Assembly (NCBI GenBank): GCA_020161855.1
Contig: JAIUNJ010000004.1
Span: 1 to 64,000 of the forward strand
Direction of reading: 5' to 3'
DNA length: 64,000 nucleotides
From: Pseudomonadota bacterium
GTDB taxonomy: Bacteria > Pseudomonadota > Alphaproteobacteria > Rhizobiales > Aestuariivirgaceae
Program-made: the position numbers and the translations under genes
Shown here: positions 63,948-64,000 of the stretch, piece by piece
Position numbering within the stretch: position 1 is the stretch's first letter
How the letters are laid out: every line of letters starts with the position of its first letter
Notes under the pieces: model-generated
What the model saw: only the letters and a program-made list of their open reading frames with translations
What the model was told of the DNA's origin: nothing
The model's database searches: none

Positions 63948-64000
63948 GGCTGCAGCAATACAACAGGGGCGGGCTTGCGCCAAACCTCTCAGAAACGCGT

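Overview
The window reads as the chromosome of an alphaproteobacterium, most likely order Hyphomicrobiales (Rhizobiales). The pointers are the order coxB-coxA-ctaB-coxF-ctaG-coxC-DUF983-surf1, followed by thrC and an M16 peptidase, an IalB-type exported protein, DUF1127, DUF4170, DUF1036 and DUF1244 proteins, a GapR (DUF2312) protein, plant-type GshA, and high-GC, densely packed genes with ATGA/TTGA/GTGA overlaps. I cannot name the species.

Layout. 1-2936 is an accessory patch that is visibly more AT-rich than the rest: the end of an unidentified, possibly nuclease, gene; an intact IS3-family element (127-1395); a Z1-type helicase cut off by that element; a 148-residue unknown; and a Vsr endonuclease. 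It looks like a decayed restriction/defence locus. 3115-5560 holds a Tat-exported metallo-beta-lactamase-fold protein, a GAF-LuxR regulator and a 51-residue DUF1127 protein. 5676-9816 is a sulfate ABC importer with an Rrf2 regulator; related palindromic boxes sit in both promoters. 9930-16542 is mixed: an exported ClpP-fold protease, an amine oxidase, a PAS plus degenerate-GGDEF protein, a TetR-VOC-VOC-VOC operon with a clear operator, and a membrane protein. 16608-19803 is a MacA/MacB-type export system. 19807-25318 carries DUF4170, a CysQ-like phosphatase, pmbA, ubiA, rsmE and gshA.

25334-32240 holds a LysR regulator divergent from DUF1127, two adjacent DUF937 proteins (one with glycine-rich repeats), a MATE exporter, a HAD hydrolase, tldD and ialB. 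32492-38725 is the aa3 cytochrome c oxidase operon with its assembly factors, running on into thrC, an M16 peptidase, a GNAT and a large membrane EAL protein (to 45368). 45378-52809 is housekeeping: yqgE, a DsbD N-domain-like protein, peroxiredoxin, a malonyl-CoA synthetase-like ligase, rpmJ, a TPR protein, pyk, DUF1036, DUF1244 and gapR. 52883-58220 groups two cell-wall enzymes (M15 peptidase, L,D-transpeptidase) with a sigma-54 response regulator. 58429-61586 has oligoendopeptidase F, a stand-alone cyclic-nucleotide-binding protein and exported MsrA.

The window ends (61590-63947) in a three-gene module: retropepsin-like RimB, ATP-grasp ligase RimK and an aspartoacylase/AstE-like hydrolase. 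This and the truncated Z1/Vsr locus are the two places most likely to hold poorly described biology. No tRNA, rRNA, CRISPR array or replication origin was recognised, and no gene-free stretch exceeds 300 bases.
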